Below are positions 10,950 to 22,993 of a stretch of 64,000 bases of DNA, piece by piece. Both the position numbers and the translations under genes were made by a program. Source of the DNA: Triglochin maritima (Eukaryota > Streptophyta > Magnoliopsida > Alismatales > Juncaginaceae); contig OY821775.1 in NCBI GenBank assembly GCA_963682175.1, positions 38,376,053-38,440,052 of the forward strand, given 5' to 3'. A model generated the notes under the pieces. The model had not been told where the DNA came from. It saw only the letters and a program-made list of their open reading frames with translations, and searched no databases. Position 1 is the first letter of the stretch. The number at the start of each line of letters is the position of its first letter.

Positions 10950-11185
10950 TGTAGAAATCGATTCTGAGGAAGGTTTTTGTATTCTGTTTGTGATATTATT
11001 CTTGTATGGAATGATTACATGGGTTTATATATGCGTGAGTGCTAAAATAGACGTTGTACAAGATTTGTAATGTTTCCTTGCGTATGCCTTGATGATGGAT
11101 GGTTGCCTTAGATGGAGATCGGATTGGGCTATGATGAAATCTGAGCTCCAACGGTTGGATTCCGCAATAGGTATGTTTCTCAACA
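10950..11185 (-). mobile_element. C2 copia 3' LTR
   Basis: This 236-bp LTR reads TGTTGAGAAA to ATTTCTACA on the minus strand and matches the 236-bp LTR at 60502-60737, with roughly 18 differences by eye. It is preceded on the minus strand by a purine-rich tract (GAGGGGCG). The flanking GACAA at 10945-10949 is repeated just outside the other LTR at 60738-60742, which marks the ends of one original insertion. Confidence 0.9.
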
Positions 11186-13202
11186 CGCCCCTCAAGTTGG
11201 GCCGAGAATAGGTTGAAGGAACCCAGCTTGGATAAGATGAGGTTGAACCGTCTTTGATCCAGAGCTTTTGTGAAAACATCGGCGAGTTGTTCTTTGCTGG
11301 ACACATAGAGTACGTCTATTTCCTTAGCTTGGATATTTTCCCGAATGAAATGACAGTCGACCTCGATGTGCTTGGTTCTTTCGTGAAACACCGGATTTGA
11401 GGCTATATGTCAGGCGGCATTATTATCACAGAACATGTTCATAGGCTCGTTGATTGACATCATTTCATGCTTATATTTGTATTTTATATCCGTTATCTTT
11501 CATCTAAACAATGTTATGTAACGAGTTTTATGTTTAGTTTTCAGGAATAAATAGGTTTGAAGAGAGGAAACATAAAAGGACCCAAAAGCAGGGAAAAATG
11601 ACTGAATTGTGAGACCTGGGGACTAAGATGCAAGGGAGAAGGACCTGAACGTAAGACCAAAGGACCAAAGAGCAAAACAAAATACTCCACACCATCATGG
11701 GGAGTATTTTGGCAATTCTATTTGGGTCGGAGCTCCAACAAGCAAAGTAAATGCACCCAAGATCACCAAAGACATTCAGAAAAGCCTAGAAGAAAACTTA
11801 GCGGGATCCGAACCATATAGACCGCCAATTGGCGGTCTGTTTTTGCCCAAATCCTCTAAGATTTTGGTGGGTCGTGTATTAGTGTGTATTTAGTCCATTT
11901 CTGGTATTTGTTTAGTCCCACATCGGGAGATTGTCCCGGATTTCCTTTTTCTATGGCTATAAATAGAACTCTTCACCTTCTATTGTAATCACTCCATATT
12001 TTAAGTGGCTATTCTTCTTACTAGAAGTGAGGCCTTGAAACACACACTAAAGTAGGAGGATGCTACTTGAAATGTGAGTCATTTTAATACAAGTTTCTTC
12101 ATTATGTTGTTTGTTTCTTCTTGTTTGTTTTACTTTGTTTAATTTCATTTCATTAGTTTTAGTAGCTTAGTTAATATGCTTTCTTTGCTTAGTTTAATAA
12201 TTAATGTAATGTGTAGTGAGTAGTTCCATCCCCTTTGGGGGGTGGAGTAGATGTTCATACATGCATTAGAGAATGGAATGAATGCTTTATTTACAATGTG
12301 TTGATAAAACATGAATGTATGCTTGCTTGTTTAGGATAGAATTTATAACTTGATGAGTTTTGCCAAAATGATTAGACACCTCTCATGCTTGTTTAGGTTC
12401 TGAAATAAACAACTTGCATATGTAAATGTTAATCAACTAGGTTGGTGAATAGATTGATAGGTTTTGCCATAGCATTTAGACACTTCCTATGCATGATAAC
12501 ACCACCTTCATTTGTGCTTAAAGAATGTTTTCAACACCCACCTCTTTGCATGTATGCACTCACTCCACCCCTTAGGGGTTTTCCACTTCTGTATTCCAGC
12601 ACTCTTCTTTCATTCTTAGTTAAGTTTTAGTTAATTGTTTGTTGCTTTCTTTCACATTTCGTATTTCGTAGTGTAGCGTAGCGTAGAGTAGCATACTCAA
12701 TTATCTTCTCCATTTTTCTCGCCACTTGATTTCGTGCAAACGAGAGGCTGCTCACCTCCCAAAGGATGACCCGTATTTGCCACCGCTTCAACGTGGTCGT
12801 GTACTTACGGTTTAATTAAAACGTTCAACACTCGTTGTATGGTTGTCCCATGTCAAGTAGAAGTTGTTTGAGCCAAATGAGCTCGCTGGTAGTGGATGCC
12901 ATGGCATGATACTCGGCTTCGTCGCTGGATCAGGCAACCACATTCTGTTTTTTACTCCTCCAAGTTACTAGGTTTTCTCCAACAAATGTGCAAAAACTCG
13001 TAGTGGACTTTCGGTCATGACTACCAGCCCAATCTGCATCAGAAAAACCAATTATGGAATTAGAGTTGTTATTTTTCATCCATAATCCTTGTCCTGGAGT
13101 TTGTTTTATGTATCTAAGTATTCGATAAATGATGTCTAACTGATGTGTGCGGGTGTATGCATAAACCGACTAACTGTGCTAACTGCATAAGTTATGTCTG
13201 GC
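11186..13202 (-). pseudogene. C2 copia RNase H region, split by solo LTR
   Basis: On the minus strand 12836-13202 encodes the end of the reverse transcriptase and the start of RNase H with frameshifts (ending SELIWLKQLLLDMGQPYNE). The frame resumes at 11445 with MFCDNNAA, then NPVFHERTKHIEVDCHF and LADVFTKAL, typical of copia RNase H C-termini. The gap is the solo G1 LTR. One internal stop interrupts the part after MFCDNNAA. The product is non-functional. Confidence 0.85.
11451..12830 (+). mobile_element. Solo LTR, gypsy family G1
   Basis: A complete 1380-bp LTR (TGATTGACAT to GTTCAACA) is flanked by CTCGT at 11446-11450 and 12831-12835. It is the fullest LTR of the G1 family in the window and sets the true ends for the truncated copies at 36002, 42668 and 56274. 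It carries the 20-bp palindrome AGACCGCCAATTGGCGGTCT (11819-11838). It lies in the C2 RNase H frame, so it inserted after C2. Confidence 0.93.
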
Positions 13203-14430
13203 CTAGTTACAGTGAGATATATTAGTTTTCCAACAAGTCTTTGAAATCTTTGGATGTTTGACAGGTTCCCCTTCTGTAGGGTTTACTTTGAGATTAGTTT
13301 CGATGGGAGTGTTTGCTGGTTTAGCCCCAAGTTTTCCTATTTCTTTTAGGAGGTCGAGAGCATACTTCCTTTGAGATAAAAACAAACCCCTTTTAGAATG
13401 TGTGATTTCTATTCCTAGGAAGTATTTTAGATAACCAAGATCTTTAATATCAAATTTTGATTTTAAATAATGCTTTACTTGGTTGATTTCATGATTATTA
13501 TTACCAATAATTATAATGTCATCTACATAGATTAGAATGATGGTGGTTATGTGTTGATGGTATTTAGTGAACATGGATGCGTCAGTGGAAGATTTTGAAA
13601 AACCATAAAGAATGAGAATGTGGCTAAGTTTGGCATACCATGCGCGAGGTGATTGTTTCAATCCGTAGATTGATTTGTTGAGCTTGCATACCTGGTTTGT
13701 GGAAGTGTACCCTGGTGAAGGAGTCATATACACTTCTTCCTCAAGGTTTCCCTAAAGAAAAGTATTTCTACCATCCATTTGATAGAGACTCCAATTTTTA
13801 TTAACTGCTATGGAGAGAAGAACACGAACTATGTTCATTTTTGCAACAAGGGCAAACATTTCTAGATAATTTAGACCATAAGCTTGAATGTACCCTTTGG
13901 CTACAAGTCTGGCCTTATATCTTTCTATTGTCCCGTTACTATTATACTTTATTTGGTACACCCATTTACATCCAACAGGTTTAATTCCATTTTTTATTGG
14001 AATGAGGATCCAAGTGTTATTTGATTCTAGTGCCTTGATTTCTTCCTCCATGGCTTTACACCATTTTGGGTCCTTAATCGCTTCATGATAGTTACTAAGT
14101 TCTATATGATTATCTATAGTCCCTAAAAAGTCCTTATGGTTGGTGGTTAATTGTTGATAGGACAAGTAGTCCTGGATAGGATAAGTCACATGAGAGGTGA
14201 TGTAATTATCTAAGTGATTCGGAGGATGAGTAGGTCGGTTGGATCGTCTTTGTATTATGTTTTCTCCCCCGTTCGCCGCAATTTCTCTGTCTTCTTCATA
14301 TGGAGTAGGTGTGATAGGTGGTTGTGAGATTTCTGGTTCATTGACAATGGCTAGAGGCGCATCGGGTACTAGTGGTGAAGTGGTGGTGAACTCGGCTTCT
14401 TCATCGTCTTCTTGGAAGTAAGAAACATTT
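13203..14430 (-). pseudogene. C2 copia reverse transcriptase, left copy
   Basis: The minus-strand frame holds the copia RT in order: PVGCKWVYQIK, RYKARLVAKGY, YQMDG, a stop (TAG at about 13751-13753 replacing a glutamine codon present in the right copy), then SIYGLKQSPRAWY, the catalytic YVDDI and DIKDLGYLKYFLGIEI. It frameshifts near 13240. The same region lies at 57122-57950 in the same orientation, so this part of C2 is duplicated. Catalytic residues remain but the frame is broken. Confidence 0.9.
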
Positions 14431-15033
14431 TCTACAAACTGAACATCATGAGAAACATAAAATTTACAATTTTTTGGGTCATAACATTACTACACTTTTT
14501 CTTTAAGGAATATCCTAAAAAACACATTTTTGTGAACCGGTCTCGAGTTTGTCGATCCTTTTCCTATGAACAAATACAACACAACCAAAAATTCTGAGGT
14601 GATCAAGAGACATTTTTCTTCCAGATAGGATTTCTAAGGGTTGCTTATTTTTAAGCCGAGGACTTGGTAGACGATTAATAAGGTAGGCGGTAGTCAAAAC
14701 GGCGTCAGACCAAAAACGTTTTGGAACATGATTTTGAAAAGGTAATGATCGAGTCACGTTTAAAAGATGACGATTTTTCCTTTCAGACACACCATTTTGT
14801 TCATGAGTATTAATGCAAGTAGTTTGATGAAAGTTTCCCTTGTGTTTTAAATTTTTTGGAAGAAGTTACTAGTGTATTCAGAACCGTTATCAGATATTAA
14901 GATTTTTATTTTAAAATCATACATGTTCTCCACAAAAGTAGTAAAGTCACAAAAAATATCAAAAACTTCAGATTTTGATTTAAGCAAATAAATCCATTTA
15001 GTTCAAGATAAATCATCAATAAAGCTAATATCT
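14431..15033 (-). pseudogene. C2 copia integrase, left copy, truncated
   Basis: The minus strand encodes the integrase C-terminal part (SERKNRHLLN, PKRFWSDAV, YLINRLPSP, LEILSGRKMS, LRIFGCVVFVH) at 14515-14790. Before it, to 15033, lies part of the catalytic core (a degraded counterpart of FLDDFSRTTWIYLLKSKSE in the right copy). At about 15033 the copia sequence stops and gypsy integrase sequence begins in the same direction. The segment is about 90% identical in protein to 58004-58520. Confidence 0.88.
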
Positions 15034-16250
15034 CCGTGCTCCCCGGATGTATCGTGTATTGAACACGATGAGTCTCCTCCATTACCCCTCTCCGCAGCTT
15101 TGCTGTCACAAGCACCCACAACCCACTCCTGAACCTAAGCCCCCCATCTGGAGCAATCCTGAAATCTGACCCCTCGGTCTCAACCGGCTGCATCAAAGCG
15201 GCCCTCTTTTGGTCCTCAACCTGCGCATGAACACTACGTTCCACCATATCCCGCTCGACCCGTAAACTGGAAAGCATAGTTTTGATATTAGCTGCTTCAA
15301 ACGGCCTCCACTGAACCGGGTCCTCCAACAGTCTCCACTCACATACAAGCCATTGAACTCTCCCACTTCCGACTCCGAGCATCGGTTATAATTTGTCAAT
15401 CCTACAAAGCGTCTGACCTGTCACACTGATGTAGATGTCCACCATTGCATCACCGCCTCAATCTTCGCTGGGTTCATTGAGGTTCTGTCTTTTAACACAA
15501 TGTGCCCTAGGAATGCCATGCTATCAAGCCAAAACTCACTTTCAATACTTGGCATACAACTGCTGCTCCCTCAACACATCTAGTACGGTCCGTAATACGT
15601 TCTCTGCATCTCATGATCCGATGAGTAAGTCAGGATATCACCCCTAACACGATCACAAACTGGTCCTCAACTGATGTCATCTGGATCTCAAGTCAATGTT
15701 CGAGAAGACCCTTGTAGACTTCAACTGATCAAAAAGGTCATCAATCCTTGGCAACGAATGATGGTTCCTGACAGTCACGTTGTCCCACATCCGGTAGTCG
15801 ATACACATCCTCCAATTCGGGTCACAGACTCTCTGTCAATACTGTGCTCACCAGAAATGTTGCACACCCCTGACTCAAAAGCTTTTGGACCTCTAGTGCG
15901 GAAATGATGATACAACTCTCTTTGCTACGCACGCCACAGACACAAATCCTGACCCACTGCCTTTAGAATAAAAAAATTCTCACTCTCGACAATGAACTTG
16001 CACATCATAACAGAACAACCAGTCTATCATGAGTGTCACACCAAAGTCCACCATCGACAATAACTCAAGTCAATCGGGAAGCTCTCGTCGCCCAATATAA
16101 TCGGTACGCCAACACGAAACTTCCCGAGCACAAGATGCTCTCCAATAGGGGTGCTTCCACCACATCAGCTGATGCAGTTGCAGAATCCTCTAAACATGCA
16201 GCAAAACACGTCCAGCAGTTCTCGACGACCTAAGTTGTAGACTTCGTACC
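15034..16250 (-). pseudogene. Decayed Ty3/gypsy pol, Tekay/Del-like
   Basis: Minus-strand matches include an integrase N-terminal piece (FRIAPDGGLRFR, then RRGVMEETHRVQYTIHPGSTE) next to the junction at 15033, and, around 15440-15620, the reverse transcriptase end (LRTVLDVLREQQLYAKY, then a degraded FLGH region and NPAKIEA-like end). Many stops and frameshifts interrupt it. It is too short for a complete pol, so there are internal deletions. The lineage call rests on these motifs and on the primer site and LTR at 18901-18917. Confidence 0.7.
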
Positions 16251-17161
16251 CCAAGCACTCGATCTTTGTGCTCTTTAGTCACTCGCAAAGTGCCCCGAAT
16301 TTCCACAGTTGACGCAGGACCTCGTTGCTCTGCCACTACCAATACTAGCACTACCACTAGCTGATCCCCTATGCTCGGGTGTAGTCACGTGCCATGTGAC
16401 CCAGCTGTCCACACTCATGCTATCCACCAATCACCACGCCTCATTCTCGTCTCAGGTGTGAACAAAGATAACGTCCACAAATATCACTGACACTGCCTTC
16501 AGCTAACCTCTGCTTCTTCTCAAGACGACCCCAAAATCTTCCTATAGACTGGCTCCTGTCGCGGCGACTACCATATCCTCTCCCACTAAACCGATCTGTA
16601 CCGCCACTAAACCCCTTACTCTCTTGGTGCGACTCAGGTACTCAACACTCAAGGTCCTTGCATTACTATTTGCATCCTACAATGTCTGAGACATACTAAT
16701 AAGTATCGCTCGTCGATGTGGTTGTCAAAGTCTCTCGATGAATTTCATCGCCTCCCTATTCGGGCGTAGTGTAGATCTCTACACAGTATCTCTCTCGATA
16801 GCTGAACTTGTAGATATACTGATCCAAACTCAGATCTCCATGCAGAAGTGCCTGAAATTCACGCCTCAAATGATCACGAACGTGCTACGAAAGATACTTC
16901 TTCCTAAACTCCCATAGAAAGTCCTCTTACCGATCATGATCACGTCTCCAAAGACCACCACAACAGTAGTCCTCTTCCAACTGATCGCTACTCCACTGAA
17001 AAAGTACACGACCAGATCAACTTGACGCTCCGACGGATAAGCAATCGCCTCGAAGATCTGCTGGATCCTGAAAATGCAGTCATTTGCTGCCTCTACGTTT
17101 GTTCCTCCAACAAAGGTCTGTGGCTGCTAGCGCATAATGCAGTCAAGAAACTCGACCCTAT

Positions 17162-18659
17162 TGTTGGATCTTGTGGGTTATGGGTCCACAAAACTAATCA
17201 CAATCTTATGCTAATTACCTACTCGTTTAACAAACAAAGATATGTGCAGCGGAAATTAAACTAAACAAGTAAGTAAGGAAGGAATAAGCAAACCACAATG
17301 AGACGGGGGATTTTTATAGAGGTTCGGCACCCCACCCGGGTCCTAGTCCTCTCTTGCATGCTCCGCTCGGATCACTGAGCTCCGCTCACGACTTCACTAA
17401 CCACTCCACATTCCGGGCCGGGAGAGAACGCCTTTTACAAAACAAGCTCCGTGAACACTCTCGCGAGCTTTACTTTCTTCTCTCACAATTTGAGAGAAAT
17501 GCTTCGGGCTTTCATCGAAACCTTTACTTCACTTTGACAACAACAAACATGAGTGGAACACACTCTCTAAACTTGAGCACACTTGAATGAGATTGGATTT
17601 GTGATTAAAGTGTGGAAGGTTTGAGGCTTTGAGTGTGTTGGGTTTCTCTCTAAGGTATTGGACAAGTAGTGGTAGGAGAGTTGTGTTAAAATGTGTTTTA
17701 CAACTCTTTATACAGGCATTAGAGAGAATAGAGTCATTGGGATTGATTGGGTGTGAGTTGATGTGTGATACACAAAATAGAAAATCGCAGGACCCAATTC
17801 CGAGTTAATTCAGTCGACCGAAACGGGACGAACGGTCGACCGTTTGGCAGTTTTGAACTAAGTTCGGTCGACCGGTTAGGTAACGGTCGACCGCCCAACA
17901 CTACGACTTAGGTACACTTAAGTGATCGGTCGAACTATAAAAAGGAATCGGTCGACCGATTTGTACCAGACACTCTGGGGTAGACAAACACTGATCTATT
18001 CGGTCGACCAAAACAAGGTCTAACGGTTGACCGTTTTGCAACAGGAGATTTGGGTTTGTCAAGATACAGTCATTCGGTCGACTGATCATGGTCCTCGGTC
18101 GACCGATACATGAAATGTATATGGGGTATAATTGGTTTAATACGAATACGACCATTGGGTATATACGACAAAACTAACGGTCGGAAAAATAAGTTTCACA
18201 CGGTCGACCGAAACTAGGAGTGAAAACACAAACAGGACAATTGAACACTCGGTCGACCGAACGGCCTGTTACGGTCGACCTAATGTGGGCAGACTTTTAG
18301 AGTTCATGTTTAGTGTTTTCCGGTCTAAGTTTGGGTGATCTATTGAAGTCCAAATTATGTGAAATTTTGTGTGTGATTTCTATAAGGAACCTAGTGTGTG
18401 TATAAGTTGATTTTAGCTCAAGTATGCTCAATTTACATATGTTCCTAAGACTCAAAGAAAATACAAAATACATGTCTTCAAAAGAGCTTGATTACATGTC
18501 TTGACTTGATTTTCCCTTCTTCCTTGAGTCTTGATCACCTGTAGAGGTTAGCACAAAGCAATATGTATGCAATGCAATATGTGTGCTACTCTACATGATT
18601 ATAATTAAGATTAGGTTGATTAAATCATCAAAACATAGATTAAGGCCAAAAAGACAACA
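17162..18659 (-). mobile_element. Solo LTR, Sirevirus-like copia family (S3)
   Basis: A 1498-bp LTR (on the plus strand TGTTGGATCT to GACAACA) is flanked by CCTAT at 17157-17161 and at 18660-18664. It is the inverted relative of S2 (209-1657) and shares the palindrome array (about 17810-18280) and the GGTGAAAGCCC region. It lies inside the gypsy gag relic, so it is younger than that element. Short open frames in it are not considered genes. Confidence 0.93.
17812..18285. repeat. Paired palindrome array in S3 LTR
   Basis: CGGTCGACCG and one-base variants recur here in pairs with starts about 19-23 bp apart, collinear with the S2 array in reverse orientation, including the ACTTAAGT word near 17917. 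Confidence 0.85.
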
Positions 18660-18916
18660 CCTATCTCATGCTCGGGTATCCTGGTGTGCTCCTCCATAAA
18701 CACGCCTAAGCGCTTAAGCTGGTCTCGCATCACTCGCCGTTTCTCCTCCCAAGAATGGGTGTGGAGGAGTCCACATGCCTGACTGTGACACCTCAAAGGA
18801 ACGACATTTGCCCAACAAAACAAGAAATGTCACCATCACAAGACTAACGACACAACGCAAGAAGGTCTTAACTTGGGTTGTATGCGAATAGACTGACCTG
18901 AGTTCTGATACCAAGC

Positions 18917-20451
18917 TGTAACGCCCCTAATCCGCACTCAGGACACAACAGTCAATAGAAATTAAACAAAGCAAAAAATGGACATTAACTAAAAAGAAAT
19001 GTCAAGTCGAGACCTCAATAAAATATATCAAGTGGCAACGCCAGAGTACAATGCGGAAATGAATACAAGAATCTCTGAATTCCTACTACACGACAACTAA
19101 AAGGAGTAGGAAAATAAAAGACAACCGAGATCAACTGATCCAGTCCACACGTCCCAAGCCCAAGTCGACTCCAGCCACCTACCACGTCCCACCTGCACAT
19201 CACTAGACACGTCTGAGTCTCAAATCAAGACTATGTACACCACTCCAACCCGACATCCTACAAGGTCTAGCCATCTTTGACGGCTTACACTAGTTTCGTG
19301 TCCTAAGGCGATCACGCATCCCAGCAAAGCCGAGCGTGCACCTCGACCCCACCGCACATCCAATCCACAAGGAAACACTCAACCTGCTCTCACGACAGAA
19401 CTGTCACACGTCCCAAGGCGACCACGTGCCCAGCCAAGATCGACCGTGCACCCTCGACAAGACCGCGCATCCGGCCCACAAGGCAACGCCACACTTCAAC
19501 CACGCGCCTGAGCCCGTGAGCAACGCACCCAAACGGCCACCCGTCACAACGTTGGTGAGCTGACCAGTTCCGCATCCGACTTTGGAAGCCCACCACACAC
19601 CCAAGCCCATGACTAACGGTCACTCGTCACAACGTGGGTGGACCCTTCCGAACCGCAACAACACAGGGGACAAACCCGTCTCCAAGAATCCAATCACAAC
19701 GCCCGAGCCTGCGAGCCTTGCTCCAGCGGTCACTCGTAACAACGCTGGTAAACCATCTCGGACCGCCCCAACAAGGGAAACACCCTAACATCAAGTCATA
19801 TGTGCCTCACGCGTCATCCCCAATACACGAACACACACTCGAGTCCATGAGCAACGCTCCAACAACCACTCGTAACAACGTGGGTAAACGACCGATTCGA
19901 CGAACCCCTCACAACGTCACAAGGCAAGGGTAAACTCAATTTACCCCAAACTTACGGGTCACACGACCCAAACAAAAATATAACATAACTCTACTAAAAA
20001 TCCAAAAAATTGTAGAGCAATAGACATAACAAGACATAAAATCATATGAGCAGCACAAAAAAGTTATATTCACAATTGAGGGTGCAGGGGTATAAGCGTA
20101 ATTTTACCAAAATTTCTCTACCAAAACATAATTCTCATAAGTTTAAGGGAAAAACAATAAATTTCCCAATTTCTAACATTTTCCACAATATATATGAATT
20201 TCCACGGTGGAGAGAGCAATTTTCCCTAAATTAAAACATTTCTTAAAATTAAGGCAAACCAAAGTTTATTAAGCAATTAATCCAATTATACATTATTCAT
20301 TCAAATTCAATTAGATCTAGGGGTTTTCTAGCAAAAGTCCAATTATTAAATTAATTAAACAAATACACTAAAATATAGGGTTTTCCAGGCAAATTATTCA
20401 GTTATTTTCTATTCACTCAAATACCATTAAACCACAATTCCTAATCTGCAA
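18917..20451 (-). mobile_element. 5' LTR of Tekay/Del-like gypsy, outer end lost
   Basis: The LTR end GGGGCGTTACA (minus strand) lies two bases from the primer site at 18901-18913, so the LTR starts at 18917 and extends rightward. It is GC-richer than its surroundings up to about 19930 and AT-rich beyond. No TG terminus or target duplication was seen before copy B begins at about 20452, so the outer end is missing or unrecognised. No second LTR was found. Confidence 0.65.
19500..19905. repeat. Degenerate tandem repeats in gypsy LTR
   Basis: About four units of 95-140 bp share GAGCCCATGAGCAACG, then CACTCGTAACAACGTGGGT. They start near 19503, 19600, 19700 and 19835. Open frames here are by-products of the GC-rich repeats. 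Confidence 0.6.
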
Positions 20452-20667
20452 TTAAACCAGACTATCTTATTTTACTAATATACATATAATCCAGGATTCT
20501 TTTGCCATCGAACCAACTATCTCCTTCAAACAAAAACAACTAAACTCCAAACCTTTCTTGCAATTAACCCAAACAAAACCAAAGCCAAACCCTAGTTGCT
20601 GCTGCTGCCTACAATCGTCGTGTTTCAAAAAATTCTACTCTGGATCAAAAAATTCTTTATTTCTCGT
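20452..20667. repeat. Segmental duplication, copy B, left piece
   Basis: It aligns with 4340-4556 of copy A and ends with CTCGT (20663-20667), the left target duplication of C1. The similarity continues at 32080. Confidence 0.88.
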
Positions 20668-20908
20668 TGTTAAGAATTCTAAAAGCCTTGTGGATGATTC
20701 ACCTTCCCTAACCCCCAAACTTTAAGGTAGGTTTTACTCTTATTAACATGGTGTAATTCCATTTATTTTGGTTGTAACCGCTACTACATCCTCACCCTAT
20801 ATATAAGGGACTATTGTATATATTTGAGTACAAGAGAAAAAAAGAAATACATACATCTCTCCCTCTCCATCTCCCAATCATTCATCTTTAGTTGTTTGTT
20901 TTACAACA
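20668..20908 (+). repeat. C1 5' LTR
   Basis: It runs TGTTAAGAATTC to TTACAACA. A TATATATA box-like stretch at about 20810-20820 lies where a plant copia promoter is expected. Confidence 0.93.
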
Positions 20909-20923
20909 CGTTATCAGCACGAG
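20909..20923 (+). promoter_or_regulatory. C1 primer binding site region
   Basis: CGTTATCAGCACGAG follows the 5' LTR directly. This sequence recurs after the 5' LTR of many plant copia elements and is taken as the tRNA primer site. The exact tRNA was not verified. Confidence 0.65.
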
Positions 20924-21859
20924 TGTTCTACCGCTAACACTAAAATCTTTGGTATCACTCAAGGTTCAAGGTATGCTTTATGTATGTAAATGTATTTGGT
21001 TATGTTGATTCAAGGTATTGGTACAAAAATATTTATTCAGAGATAAGGATAAGATGATATCTAGATCTAGTCTTGTTTTACTTGTGTTACCTTTCTTTAT
21101 GCCACCTCGATTTTGCCCGAAAAGTAATCATGGTAAAAAGAAATTCCTAAAACATTAACATAGATAGTTGTCAATCTCTGATTAGATTTTAAGTTATATT
21201 GTTTTTCCTTGCTGGGCTTAATCATGTTCTTCTCGTGTGTGTGTGTGTTGGTTTTCCTGATATTTTGTGAATCTTCGAGTATATATTGTTGATTCCTCTC
21301 ATGTCAATTAAGTGAAGCTTAATAGTTTTCATACATATATATACGTAGATGCTTATGGAACTACCATTGGCCACGAATCTTGGTACATATTGTTTGATAT
21401 TGTTCTTTAGTCATGTGGTTAATAGTTACGAGTAGAATTCTTAATGCCCCTCAAATTCATAAATCAATACATATATGTAACTATGTTGACTGATTTTAAT
21501 TTCCCTTGTTAGCATAGACATCGTAACTAATATTGTGTTTATATTATATATATAATATATAGTGCAACTTTTAGAGTTGTGCGGTGAGGTCAGTAGCCTC
21601 TCCTATGTATGCTCTCTTCAAGTTTTAAGTTTTACCCTTAATTTCACAATACAAATATTAGCATGTGTTGATGCTCTCTTCCGTATAATACAAGTATACA
21701 ATTGGAATAAGATCTCTACCGAAATATAAAAGATCTATTCTTTTTTCTTTTCGTTACCGGAGATGGTAGATTGTTTTATAAATATGCTAATAATGTTCAC
21801 TTTTCAGTCTAAATGATATGGTATATTTTATAATCATTTGTTTTATTGAAGCTATTACC

Positions 21860-22924
21860 ATGACAAACCTCACAAAGCTTGAATTTGCCGCCCTTGATAT
21901 CTCGAGGAAAAATTATCTCCCTTGGACTCTCGATGCGGAGATCCATCTTACGGCAAATAATCTTGGAGAAACAATTAAAGATGAAAATAAGGCCTCCCCG
22001 CAGGAGCGTGCCAAAGCAATGATTTTTCTCCGACATCATCTCCATGAGGGATTAAAAGCCGAATATCTAACGGTGAAAGATCCGTTAGAGTTATGGAAAA
22101 ACTTGAAAGAAAGGTATGACCACCAAAAACAAGTGATTCTCCCAAAAGCTTGCTACAAGTGGATTCATTTGTGATTACAAGATTTTAAATCTGTAAGCGA
22201 GTATAATTCTGCTATGTTCCGAATCTCATCTGAACTTAAATTATGTGGAGAAATAATTACTGATAATGATATGTTAGAAAAAACATTCTCCACATTCCAC
22301 GCCTCAAATATGGTCCTGCAGCAGCAATATCGAGAACGTGGTTTTAAGAAATATTCAGAACTAATATCATGTCTTCTTGTTGCCGAGCAAAATAATGAAC
22401 TTTTTATGAAAAATCATCAAGCTCGACCCACTGGTTCCACTCCATTCCCTGAAGTGAAGGAGGCTAATCACAAACGCAAACGCGACCCATTCCCTGAAGC
22501 GAATGCGGCATCTTACAATCGTAAACGTGGACGTGGTCGTGGTCGCACATATGGACGCGGGCAACATCAAGGACGTGGTCATGGACATGACCGTAGCCAT
22601 CGTGGTGGTCATGATGTCAATGCAAATAATCATGGAAGAAATGCTAGAGGAAATCAAGTGCAAAATCCTCTAAAGAAATATGAGAATGCTTGCTACAAAT
22701 GCGGCATGACAAATCATTGGTCGCGTATATGTCATACGCCCAAGCACCTTGTTGATCTTTATCAAGCATCACTCAAGAAAAAAGAAGGTGCCGAAATGAA
22801 CTTGGTTGAAAACAACCAAGATGGAATGATCATGGACACTCAATTAGATATTTCGGATTTTCTTTTAAATGATGACAATATCGATGTTTTTGTCAATGAT
22901 GGAAATGTCCATCAAAATGCTTAG
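21860..22924 (+). pseudogene. C1 gag with one premature stop
   Basis: The frame starts at the ATG encoding MTNLTKLEF and matches the copia gag of the UBN2/DUF4219 type (LDISRKNYLPW, then LWKNLKERYDHQK). A TGA at 22172-22174 breaks it, and the same frame continues to a TAG at 22922-22924. The second half has an RG-rich basic stretch and the CCHC knuckle CYKCGMTNHWSRIC, used for RNA binding. The total of about 354 codons is a normal gag length. One C-to-T change in an arginine codon could explain the stop. Confidence 0.9.
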
Positions 22925-22993
22925 TTTGGTTTTCCTACATCCTATTTTCGATGTTTTTCATTTCCAAAATAATTGTAAGACTTGTGTCTTTAC

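Larger units (their letters stand above)
16251..18913 (-). pseudogene. Decayed gypsy gag and leader, split by S3
   Basis: A CCHC-like knuckle (SCVNCGNSGHFAS, last cysteine lost) is encoded on the minus strand near 16280-16325. Upstream to about 17160 is gag-like sequence with many breaks. The frame is interrupted by solo LTR S3 (17162-18659) and resumes with the gag N-terminus at 18665-18900. The primer site TGGTATCAGAACT (reverse complement of 18901-18913) fits an initiator-Met tRNA and fixes the 5' end. Confidence 0.65.

Noticed and set aside
11446..11450. CTCGT duplication used by both the solo G1 LTR and C1, suggesting a shared insertion preference
   Set aside because: The two elements belong to different superfamilies and the wider target sequences differ. 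Two matching 5-bp words are within chance.
19336..19933. Overlapping 66-99-codon frames on both strands
   Set aside because: They arise from GC-rich tandem repeats inside a gypsy LTR and show no coding signature.
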